A DNA stretch of 64,000 nucleotides. Source: Rhizophlyctis rosea (taxonomy: Eukaryota; Chytridiomycota; Chytridiomycetes; Rhizophlyctidales; Rhizophlyctidaceae). Each line of letters opens with the position of its first letter. Positions within the stretch are counted from its first letter, which is position 1. Below, one piece after another: positions 20,985-31,490 of this stretch. The DNA lies in NCBI GenBank assembly GCA_027596075.1, contig JADGJC010000086.1, forward strand, positions 1-64,000, written 5' to 3'. A model generated the notes under the pieces. It saw only the letters and a program-made list of their open reading frames with translations. It ran no database searches and had not been told where the DNA came from. The translations under genes were made by a program, and so were the position numbers.

Positions 20985-23930
20985 GTAATATATCAAAGAA
21001 TAAACAAAGTCAAGGAAAAAAGGAACAAGTTTGGGAAGATTGGGCCAGAAGATGCAAGAAGAGCGACGGAGGGCAGCCATAGTCCACGCACATTGCAAGT
21101 GCATAAGTCATCGCTTTTGTGTATATGTTCGTTTTTGTTGTGCTACAAGTATCCGATAGGTTGTACAATTACAAAGGAGAAATCGAAAAGGAGCAAATTT
21201 GGGAGATCCAGCCGAAAGACACGTGGAGAACATGACAGATGGCAGCGAAAGTATACAAACATTGCAAGTGCGTGAGATCCCACTAAGAGTGTCATAAGGA
21301 ACGTTCTGTGCGTTGCAGCTAGTTGAAGGTCCAAGTAAGAACTTTCAGCAGCAATGAAACCACAAACTTCAGGTTGATTTGGTTGGTCAGCATATCCCGA
21401 GAAATTGACGGAAAGTGAGGCATCCACAGTTACAAAGCGGATTACGGCTGGTAAGAAGTGGCACACTTTGCTTAGAAGTAGCGACACCGTCAGTCAAATG
21501 CAGTCCATTCTCCACAAGGCCGAGTTCCAACCGTTCCGAGTCTGGCTTGCCAACCCGCACGGCAATGCAGTAGATAGTGACTTATGGACCGCGTCGAGCC
21601 CAAGCCGCTTAGTAGGTGTTTTCATCCATGACAATTGGTTTTGTCTCATGATATTTTTTGACGCCCGATATAGAGACACAAAAGGCACATGGTGGCGCTT
21701 TCCTTTATGGGCCCGCATCAGTGGTGGCGCCTGCCGTTTTTGGTTAAATTGCAATCGGAGGCGCGTTGCGATCGGGTGATGCACACGTTCCGTTTCTTTT
21801 TTGGTTAAATTGCAATGCTCCGAGCCAGCCCCCCCAGCCAACGTGGCCTGTGATGCATTGATTCCGTTATTAACATGTTCAGTGGCCGGTGCTGTGCAGT
21901 GGTGCACGCAAGCACTTTTCATTATGGTCCTTGTAAGCTCAAACGACAAACCGCAGCAAGTCGCACATGTTTCAACTAATAACCGAGACTCTAGCTGTTT
22001 TTTTGACTGAGTAAGGACTCCTTGAAGTTGTGGCATTTTTGATCACGGAATCAATGCGTCGGATGCAACCCAAGACATCGATGCCCTGTAGTGCTGCAGA
22101 CAAGCGTTTCCCACTATGGTGTTCCCAAGCCCAAACGACAGACGGAAGCAAGGCGCACAAATTTCAATTAATCACCGAGACTGCAGATGTATTTTTGGGT
22201 GAATGAGTGCCCCTTGAACTTGCATCATTTTGATCAGGGAATCAATGCACCTGACATCCATCCGAGAAGGGCGCGGGCTCGTTGCAGTTTAGCCAAAAAG
22301 GGAAGGTGTACAACGCGATGCGTTGCCTCATGCTTTCAGCTTTTGACTCTGTTGCCTTTTTTGGCAAGTGTACCAAATAGGGTATGCGCCTCTTGTGTCT
22401 CTCTGTATTGGTCGATTTTTTGACCAGGTAAATTCCGCTGGTTTGGGCCGATGACTTTGGCTGGAATAGCAAGATTATTTTCATAGGACCCTGAACGCGT
22501 CTGCTGCACCACCCATCTGCAATTGCAATCGAAGCCAAGCGTCAAATCAACAAGTCTGACGGGCGGTGAGTCCGTGGCTGCGGTGAGGGCTAACCGAATG
22601 CGGCCAATGTGTCTCAGTCCTGACACCGCAATTTGTCACTTTCCTAGTGTTTCAAACTGAGCGACATTCGACACCTTTCAGAGACCTCGCAGGATCCAGC
22701 TAATCCTCCACGCCTAACGATTGAACTTCGGATTGCAGTCCACAACCAAATATCAAATGTACAATGCCCGATACCACTAAAGTGCAAGGCCAAGGCTGCC
22801 CATCGCATCATCAAAGCACCCTCAATGCCAGCATGGTCGACAATGTGAATATCCAGCCCCTCTCGACCACGCAAAGCGAAATAAATTTGTCGGAACCTCA
22901 ACAAACGTCAGGACGACGCCAATCAGACGGAAATTTCACTAACCCATCCGCAACGGGAAACGTGGCGCTTCCCAAGTCCAGCTCGAGACGTCATCCCCAG
23001 ATATCGAAGTTCCTGACGGGGTAGAAGAGATAGATTGTAGTGGCAAGATTGGCAGGAAGAAGATGAAGACAGACGATAAAATTGACCAGTAGAAGAAACG
23101 CAGCACGTTCAATCGTCTCCATGATAGAATCATGGAGCAGGTACAAAATCTTTCTAAGAATGTGTCGCATGCAAGTGTATCTCCTCTAAATTTCTGAACC
23201 ATTCTCCCATAGGCATGGAACCTGACGCGCCAGACAAGGGCAGAAGTTCTCGTTCTCGTCGTTCCGGAAGCCGGCCACGGACTCAGATATGCGACACCGA
23301 AGATCCAGCCGTTCTTCATGTGGCACAAGATGAAGCACTCGATTCAAGTTTGTTTGAATCATCCCGTTTCACTTCCCCACAAAGGCGACTCGTCCCAGGG
23401 CATTGCACACGCGGGCGGTATGGGAGGGATAAGAGGTATCAGTCAATTGGACGGCATTGCGGATGATGTGGATGACTCGGATGGGGGAAACAAAGAGTAC
23501 ATTTCGGATGGGACCGATATTTTTGGGACTGTGTTGCTGAGATGATAAGTAGCATACACAAACTAATAGACTTTTTGGGTTTTGCGATTATCCAATAAGT
23601 TGTACAAGTTTAAAGGAGAAATCGAGTATCGGATACGCGTGCGTGTTGCTGCTGTCCAAAAGCATACAAAAGCAATCACGGAAAACGGAGCCAATTTGGG
23701 GTAGATTTGGCCGAAAGACGCGTGCAGAATGACAGCTGGCAGCGAAAACGTACAACCATTGCAAGGGCGTGAGCTTCCACTGATACTGTCATACAAGCGT
23801 TGTATGTGTTGGGAGACACAAGTTGTTTTTCAGCTACTCTTAACTCATACAAAAACCGCAAAAAAGAAATTGGGAAAGGGAGCTTATTTGTGGGAGATAC
23901 CGCTGAAAGACGGCGAAAGGGCGGCGATGG
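20985..23930. repeat. Dispersed, diverged repeat family (about 4 copies)
   Basis: Copies are near 20995-21110, 21145-21280, 23580-23800 and 23870-23940. They share diverged blocks such as ggttgtacaa, aaaggagaaatcga, a G-rich 'gaaagac' block, gacag.tggcagcgaaa, acattgcaagtgcgtgag and ctgtcata. Similarity is patchy and no intact open frame or terminal repeat is visible. This is probably an old transposon or duplicated gene fragment; origin unknown. Confidence 0.55.
21929..22247 (+). repeat. Two diverged tandem units, period about 198 bp
   Basis: A block starting at about 21929 and one starting at about 22127 align over 120 bases: aaacgaca.ac.g.agcaag, then cgcaca..tttcaa.taat, accgagact, a T-rich centre, ctccttgaa or cccttgaac, and finally tttgatca.ggaatcaatgc. 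Neither codes for anything recognisable. Confidence 0.65.
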
Positions 23931-25119
23931 CAGAACCGGGTAAAGAAACGACAGAGTTTGGGTCGGTGTGCGTGGTCAACTCTGGAGTGAAGAACCAACA
24001 GGAAATAAACAGTTGTCTCCATGACGAAGAGCTTTTCAGTGGCTCCGAAGTACCATACACGCTCAGTAGGTCATGACCTACATTCTCCCAACGGGCGTTT
24101 TGCAACAGTCCATCTGACGCCGGCTCCCTCAACCCGCACCGCAAGGCGTTATATAATGGCTTACAGCGCGCATAATATCCAAGCTGCTCAATGAACTCTT
24201 GAAAAACATGACTTTTGTCACCGACTAATCTCCCTGAGTTTGAGAACCGGTAGATCACGTTAGGACAATGGAGAATTCTTCGATGGGACCCGGAACGCGT
24301 TGGCTGCGCCACATGAGTCGGGGATGCAAGTGGAATTCGGGCAGGGAGGAAAGGATATCCATCGAAACCATGTAGTATATGGTGATGTGCAGACTTTCCT
24401 CATAAAAATGTGAAATTCCTTTGAGTCAGGCGAGAAGGTCTTGGTAAAAGAGGCCTCGTGTTCAAATGGCGTATACAGGAGAATGATTTTTCCTCCAGCG
24501 TTGTATGTTCCAATATGGGAGGACTTGTTCTGCGCGTTGATGTGTCCCATACACTACTTCAAGCGGCAACACGCGTAATGTCGAAGGATTTAAAAGACTG
24601 CCATGATGTTATGGTCTTCTGGCTTTGACTTGTCTAGAATCCAGATGTGTTGACTGCAGGGAACCAAACGCGACACTTGTGCCACATTGTGGGCCGCAAA
24701 GATTGCGACTGATGGGCGATGGCTGACGGCTCAAAGGAGTTCAAAGGGGAGGCTGAGTTGCACGAACATTGGAGGTTGGGCAACGGGCAGCATTTATCCT
24801 TCCTGCTTGACTCATTGTTTTGCAAGATAAAGTGTTTCTCAATATCTGAGAACAAGTAACAGACTAGGCTCGGGCCTCAGTTAAGCTGGTAGGTGATTGA
24901 CGCCGAAGTGCACGACTCAAGGCACTATTCTCAATGCCATTCTTGCAGGATTTTCTTGTCCTTGTGGGGAAGCGGTGCTAACGATCCCGCGCCAACCACT
25001 CCTATCTGCGCCCTGTAAGCATGAAGGTTCGATTATGAATACCTAAATCCCTTCAATGTTCTTGCTCGAGTGCTAATTCTCAAATTCACCACGGCTCCGT
25101 GTTCGTTCCTTCCCCAGAC
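22250..25119. other. Repeat-rich intergenic region without a supported gene
   Basis: Short open frames occur on both strands (for example 22764-23024 and 23215-23466, Ser/Arg-rich) but none has a start, splice pattern or domain I can support. A segment near 24105-24185 resembles 21500-21610 (caacccgcac.gcaa), indicating further decayed duplications. Confidence 0.4.
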
Positions 25120-27244
25120 ATGAGCGCCCACATCAACGGTCTTTCGCACCTTCCCACTTTACACCAACCACTCGACATCCACTTCCACACTATCAAAGGG
25201 ATTTTTCGCACTGGTGGTGATGCCGAGCTTTCAAAACTTCTTAAATCCGGGAGTGTCAGTCCCCGTGCCACTCTAATGTACAGGCACTGCAAAGACATAC
25301 TTGACGACTGTTCCCACCCCGCGTTTGATGACGAGCGCAAAGTATCTTTGACAGCCATTGCAACGTACTTGAATGAAGGAGACCTTGTGGGGAGACTGTT
25401 GGCATGGGATGCGCTAGCAGGCGCGGATGCTAACGTAGTGGAATTCTTGATCCGGGAATGGCGTTTGATTTTTTTGCGTGGACAGATATAGGCAAAGAAG
25501 ATGGGGTTGTGGGCGATGCAATAGTGCTAGCGGCGACTCTTGGTCACGCAAAAGTCATCGCGGAGATCGTCAGTGCCAGCTATGAGGCCGGATTCGATAT
25601 TGGCAATTCAACAACTCTGGACCTGGAGTCACGCATCCTCTGTAATGCGCTGAATGCGGCCACAACAAATGGGCATCTGCACGTTGTGAAATGCCTGCTC
25701 GAATATGTCCAGTTCACCACGGATGTGCAACATGACGGGAACATTCACCCTCGGGAGGAAACGGCGTTGATTTTGGCGGCCAAACGGGGAAGGCTGGAAA
25801 CAGTAAGGTCCTTGGCTGCGGAAGGTGTGGATTTCGAGAGGGATGGGCGGGAAGCGCTCAGAATTACAGCAGTCAACGGGCACTCAGCAGTGGTAGAATA
25901 CTTTTTGAATCAGCATAACTTCTCCACGGAGGATGTGAAGAGCGTCCTGGACACCGCGGCAGATCATGGACAGTTCAAAGTAGTCGACCACCTCCTACAA
26001 CACTACAATCTCGATTCGGGAGGTCGTTGTGAGCACTGCAATCAAATGGGCGCACGTCCGAGAAACGAAGCGCTCGTCTTACATTACCACGTTACGACTT
26101 TTCTTACTCGCTGGTGTTTCGCCTGGTCCGGTGCCATCATACGAAGAAGACGCGAAGAATTTCAAAGCTGCGATCGTGAACGTTCTACCTGCCGCCTACC
26201 TTCATCGCCAATTGGACATGCAGAAACCAACAGAGTGAGCACGCGTACTTTATTAGGTACATCTTCTCTGTATCCTTGCTGTGATTTGGTGAGGCACGTG
26301 AACTGATTCAATTAACAGCTACAGAGTTAGCGCCGACCAGGACGTTGCAATAGAATTGAGACACCAGCTTGAAAAGCACTTACGTCAAGTTGATCCACTA
26401 AGTCATGTCTACCTTGACAAAGAGTGCCTCAAGAGCGCAGATGATTGGGAGGAAGGCTTCATGCAGGGACTTTTGCGATCAAAGGTATCCTTATTGACGT
26501 TTACTAACTGGCATTGGACATTCTGGCTCATCACGTCTCTCTCTCAGGTCATATTACTGTTATGCTCCGAAAAGTCATTGGAAAAACTTTCTTGGGCCCA
26601 CTTGACTCCGGATAATATGCTTCTAGAGGTCAGCTTTCATTCCATTGGCAGTCGGAAGCCAACCCCAACTTGATACATACATAACGTTGTTCCTTCTTGC
26701 AGTGGGAACATGGCTTAGAATTAGCAGCCTCAAACGCAGCCAAAGTGCTGCCAATTTGCTTGCCCTCTCCCACCGGAGCACCCTTCGCATTCAAGCTGCC
26801 GAGCGAGTGCCCCAAATACCGCCACGTCCATGCACAGAGCTTGCACCGGCGGACTGTCCGTCAAACCATGACGGACATCCCAAGATTACGGGGGAAGTTC
26901 CTGAAAAATCGGGATGTCGCAAGCGTCAGGAGGTAAGTTCTTTTGTTTCTGAATTTGCGAACGGGGCTTTTGAAGCATGGTGGAAAATGTTGATCAGAGC
27001 GACAAATTCTATCTCTTGCAGCGTCGCACAAGAGATCGTGAGTGAATTCGGAAAACCTCATCCAACACTGAGGGATAGTGAGTACGGTTCTGAGATCTCA
27101 TTGACTGCCCATTTGGATGCTGTGGAAAAGGCGATAGCTGGCTCTGAATTGACGTTGTGCTCGGATGTGATAGAACGGTTGGAAGAGATCTTGGCGGAGG
27201 TTAAGCAAAGGAAGACAAAGCTCATAGCAGGTCGGGAAGAATAG
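25120..27244 (+). CDS. Ankyrin-repeat protein with C-terminal TIR domain (frameshifted)
   Basis: TIR domains act in immunity and NAD+ signalling; many are NAD+-cleaving enzymes. Ankyrin repeats fill the first exon (NALNAATTNGHLHVVKCLLE, ETALILAAKRGRLETVRSLA, EALRITAVNGHSAVVEYFLN, DHGQFKVVDHLL). Exons 26319-26484, 26548-26628, 26703-26931 and 27022-27244 then encode a TIR domain: DYRVSADQDVAIELRHQL, VYLDKECLKSADDWEEGF, KVILLLCSEKSLEK, NMLLEWEHGLELA (Glu in the usual catalytic segment) and KVLPICLP. A 65-residue helical tail follows. Four introns of 61-90 bp have good GT-AG sites and matching phases. The first exon changes frame twice: at a T7 run (25469-25475), where one more T would join the frames, and near 26011-26024. 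The TIR exons are intact. It is either a recently disabled gene or has assembly errors. I start at the ATG at 25120. Confidence 0.7.
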
Positions 27245-27882
27245 AAGTGGACGGCGCTGTATAGTAGCAGGGACAAGTCTTGATATGGAAGTTCCGTCCG
27301 CAGGGAGTGATATTGAAGGCGATGATCCCTCACAAAGTAACAGTGCCGAGATGTACAAATAACATGCTTTCATCTGGGCTACACTTGAGAATCCAAGGGC
27401 AAGAACGCCCATTCCAGTCTTCAGTCTTCATCAACGTGAAGCCAGCCAACACGGAACAACTCCTCTTGACCACAAAGTGCGCAAAACAACCTCGAAAAAT
27501 GTCATCATCATGCAAATCCCGAATTTCACACCCTCAGAGCGGCGTTTCCGCCCATCACCGGCGGTTTGTGAAAGCAGCAAAACCACGTCAATGATGCAAC
27601 CTTTGCCAACCAGGCCACATCTATCAATCGTAGCTAAGCTCCTGTAAGGGCGCTACCCATTTAATTGTAAACATACATTGTAAACATACATGTAAATCAA
27701 TAATCCCAGCCTGGACAGTTCCACATTTTGAACACGTATCGAAGCATCTGCTGTCTGTGAAGCATTCAAATAGACAATGCCAAATTCACAAAGATCGTCT
27801 TAACCATATCAATTTGACGTTGGAGACCTGCTGCACAGCAAAGCTGTGAGCTGTCCTGTCATACCGCTACACCAAACCCAAC
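27245..27882. other. Intergenic, nothing recognised
   Basis: This is a convergent region between the ankyrin-TIR gene and a minus-strand hypothetical gene. A small duplication, taaacatacattgtaaaca, occurs near 27668-27690. The reverse strand of 27840-27885 has a D-arm-like string but no cloverleaf. Confidence 0.4.
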
Positions 27883-28779
27883 TCACAGCATCAATCTATC
27901 TACAAAAAGCTTGAACGGATTGCGCGGCGCCAACCCAGCAAACCCATATTTCTCCAACATCTCCACCTCCACCTCATCCGTTTTACACCAATCCCAAATC
28001 ACCCTAAATACATCCTCCTCACACCTAACCAAAATACTCCTCCTCACATCATCCCTCACACCCCCACCACCCCTAGCCCTCAGCCTCACCAACAGCAACA
28101 ACCTCAACACCTCCTTCCTCGGTCCCCTGACCGCAGCCCTGGTAACAATCCTCGCTGCCTCAACCCACGGCCTCACACACCCCCAACACCGCGGATCCTT
28201 ATCCACCGGCGCATGAACCCGCAACTTACGCATAAGCTCCACATACTGCTCCGAAGTAATAACAACGGGCAAATCAGCAAGGATATGAATAGGTTCGACG
28301 CGTTCCAGGACGGGTTCAAGCATTTCGAAGCGAGATTGGTACCCGCTGTGACGGGTGGAGTGTTGTTCGTCACGACGGGCCCAGCAGGAGATGTATTTGT
28401 GGATTAGTGTATATGGGGAGGGGATGAGGTGTTTGAGTATTGGTTTGGGGAGGGAGTGGAGGGCTTTGAGGACGGGGTCCATGCGATTGTTTGTACGGGC
28501 TTCGCAGATGATGCGTTCAAGTGGTAAGTATAAATTCCAGACGGTGCTTAGTTGGAAGGCCTGGGGAGCGTGTTGCTGAATGACTTCTGCAGTTGTCTTG
28601 AAGGCCTCTATGAGCATTTCGGGGGTTGCTGTGGCAGCAGTGGCGTGTTCGAATGTGAAAAAGGCGTGCGGGATCAGTTCACGGGCAACGAGGTCTCTCA
28701 AGGTTGGTGGTGGGCCACCAGCTCGTTTCGCAGTGGTCGCAGGGGGCTTTCTTTGTGGAGCATGAGTGATGGTGAGCAT
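27883..28779 (-). CDS. Hypothetical protein, single exon
   Basis: I use the ATG at 28777-28779, giving 298 residues; the frame is open a further 36 codons upstream, but that stretch looks like 5' leader. The protein is helical-looking and basic, with conserved-looking elements such as TLRDLVARELIPHAFFTFEH, STVWNLYLPLERIICEAR, KPILKHLIPSPYTLIHKYI, DPRCWGCVRPWVEAARIV and FRVIWDWCKTDEVEVEMLEK. There is no signal peptide, membrane segment or metal-site pattern I can name. A single CxxC is present in CWGC. Length, sustained frame and codon use like neighbouring genes argue that it is real. Function unknown. Confidence 0.65.
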   Translation of the reverse strand: MLTITHAPQRKPPATTAKRAGGPPPTLRDLVARELIPHAFFTFEHATAATATPEMLIEAFKTTAEVIQQHAPQAFQLSTVWNLYLPLERIICEARTNNRMDPVLKALHSLPKPILKHLIPSPYTLIHKYISCWARRDEQHSTRHSGYQSRFEMLEPVLERVEPIHILADLPVVITSEQYVELMRKLRVHAPVDKDPRCWGCVRPWVEAARIVTRAAVRGPRKEVLRLLLLVRLRARGGGGVRDDVRRSILVRCEEDVFRVIWDWCKTDEVEVEMLEKYGFAGLAPRNPFKLFVDRLML

Positions 28780-29197
28780 ACTTGGGAAGTTGACGCAGGT
28801 TATGCTCGTTACAGTCGTTACTCCTTTTACTGGCCACTCGTTGAAAAGAAAATGATAAAGGAATTGGAGAAGGAAGTGAGAACACATTGGACAACAAATG
28901 GGTTGTGTGCTTTGTGTCCAACTGGCTTGTTGACTGCGTGTGTGACTGTGCGACGCCAGGGTTCAGGGCGCGACTGGCCCAAGGACCCTTCACACATGCA
29001 AAGCATTCATGTGTTGATAGTATGACATAATGGCACACTAAGAAAACAATATGGCACTTCCAACTGGCATCATGGCCCAAAGTCAACATAAGTATTTACA
29101 TGTACAGCATCTGCCCAAAAAAGTCCACACCGCAACCTTATATGAAACAAACAGCCCTTTCTCCCCAGCCCAGGCCCCTTGTTCCCCAACACCATAT

Positions 29198-31490
29198 TTA
29201 CATAGGCCGCGCACCGGGCACAGCCATCCCAATCATAGCCCCAACACCCACAACCACCCCCGCCCCAACCAACCCATAACACCACCTCTTCTTCCAAACT
29301 CCATCCTCTCCAACCGCATTCAACCTTGCATAAAACGCAGCTGGCATAACAACACTAACCGCCACCGTAAAGATGCACCCGATCAATGCTAGTACGGTAT
29401 CAAAGTGCGGGAGAAGGAATGGCACAAGGGCGGTCAGGAGGACAAGTGCAACGCGTGTGAGGATGTAGCGCGCCATGGTGGGTGCGGATGTGGCGCCCAT
29501 TGGCGATGGTGAGTGGGAGTGGGGATCTGCGCTCAGGGCTGATATGGACGTTGAAGAAGAGGCTGAGGAGAAGTAGCGTGCGAGGAAGGCATCGGCGGTT
29601 TGTGAGACGGGTGCAATGGTTAGAGCGTACTGGATGTACAGCGAAGGGTTAGCATTCAAAACCTCACAACTTGCTGCGATTCTATGTAGTCATGATATGA
29701 CGCACCTTTGGCACCGGGATGAAACAAATCAACCAAGTTGCTACAACATTCAACATCTGGTTTGCTCCGGGAAGTGCCGCAATGTTCATAGTGATCTGAT
29801 GGGCAGTGGTTAGACTGTGATCACTGGTCAAACAATGTCCAATGTCATCCCAAACCTACCTCTTGCAACGTCTCGTTTCCAAACATAAGATACCCAACCA
29901 CCGCCACGGTAAGATACAGCACCAACGCAATTCCGAAGCTAACGTTCAGCACAAATGGGTAGCGTGATTTGTCCTTCATGTCCAGGTAGATGTTCGGTAG
30001 GACTGCCAGGGGAGTCGCCAGATCAGCCCACCTGAATGACTCCTGTATCCGAAACGACTCTTAATCTCACCAGCATGCCCAGCAAACCCAGCCATAACAA
30101 TCCCAATCGCCAAACTGATCGACGCCGGATTATCGGGGAACATGTGCGTTGGCATAGGATCCGAAATGGATCCAGGTGCATGTGCGGTTGTTGTTCCATT
30201 ATACAAAATGACCGCAATGAGATTCAAGGAGCCGACAATGCCCACCAATGACGCATCTGAAGTGGTCGAAATGGGAAGATGTTTCAGAATTCCCAACAAA
30301 AAGCCCAACAGTCACCACAAAGAAGCCAACTATACTTACAACTAATCCACGTCAAGTTCTTCACCAAACTCGCCCCCACACAAATCAAAAACGCCACCCC
30401 TCTAAACCACTCTACCCCCACACCAGGGAAAATAGCCTTCAACGAATCCTCGATCAAAATCACAAACGCAACACACGTGAACACCAACTCCGTCAAAAAT
30501 ACAACAGAAACTAACGTCCTAGCTCTTGGACCGTAGGCCGCTTCACCTAAATCGCCATACGATATGGCAGGGAGGCCTAACTTCGTACAGGCGTCCAAAC
30601 ATTTCGCAAGAAGGTGCCCCGTAACATTCGTAATGAGTGCCGTAAAAATAACTATCGCCAATCCCGGAACCCACCCCGCACATCGTATCGCGTACGGAAG
30701 AGACAAGAATCCAATCCCAATGAGGAGATTCAATGTATTGAAAATTGAAGAAGGCACACTCGACGTGCCTTCGATCACTTTAGGTTGATGAGGATCAATG
30801 GGGTGCGGTGTTAAGAGGTGAGTTGTTTCCGAGGGTTGTTTGGGTATTAGGTCTTGCCGGTGGGTTGGGAGTTGTGGGCGGGGTGAGGGGAAACTGATGG
30901 TGGTGTCGAAGCTTAGGCAGGTCATGGTGCGGGTGTAGGAGTTTACCCATGATTGGGCGACGGTGGGTTCTATGGGATGGCTTTGACTGGGGGGTTGGTG
31001 AGTTAGGTGCGTGATGTCAACAACTGTAGGAGCTTCCGTTCGCATCTCACCTAATGAAACGAGGCGGTACGCTGTTTTTGGGAGTGAGGGTATGATACAG
31101 TCTCTGCGCAGGGTCCAGCGGTTGCCTCATCGTCATTTTCCCACGCATCTCTGACGCCGAAATCCCAGGTCCAGCCCCATCCCCGTCCCCATCCTGATGC
31201 TCATCCCCACTCTCATATTCCTCCTCCTCCTCCCGTATGGGCTGCGTCTGATGCTGGTGCTTATGATCATGCCAATGCATGTCCTCTTCCGCAAACTCAT
31301 CGGCCGCATCGCTAGACGATGACGATCCCCCATTATGAAGCGAGCTATAGCTTCCAACAAAGGCCTGAGGCGAGACGTTTCTCTTCCGTCTCGGAGGTCT
31401 CGGAGACGACGGCGACGGAGGACTTGGGTAGACGCTCACCACAATGCTAGGGACAGGATCGTAGGAACTGGAAGCGGACATGATGACCAT
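29198..31490 (-). CDS. Vacuolar-type amino acid transporter, AAAP family (AVT1-like)
   Basis: AAAP/AVT proteins are 11-helix transporters that exchange amino acids across the vacuolar membrane. The membrane part is encoded by 30340-31045, 30071-30256, 29860-30002, 29706-29795 and 29198-29629, all in phase. It opens with the family signature SSIFNTLNLLIGIGFLSLPY, then helices AIVIFTALITNVTGHLLAKC, VVFLTELVFTCVAFVILIED, SLVGIVGSLNLIAVILY and IGIVMAGFAGHAVLPNIYLD (the GHAV.PNIY motif), ALVLYLTVAVVGYLMFG, ATWLICFIPVPKYALTIAP and three C-terminal helices. An acidic N-terminal exon (about 31160-31490, MSASSSYDPVPSIVV) probably belongs to it through a donor near 31160; otherwise translation starts at the ATG at 31045. 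A cytosolic acidic/His-rich N-tail is common in AVT1 proteins. Substrate cannot be told. Confidence 0.85.

Noticed and set aside
27838..27885. Possible tRNA on the minus strand
   Set aside because: It has a D-arm-like string (gtgtagcggtatgac) but no pairing acceptor, anticodon or T stems.
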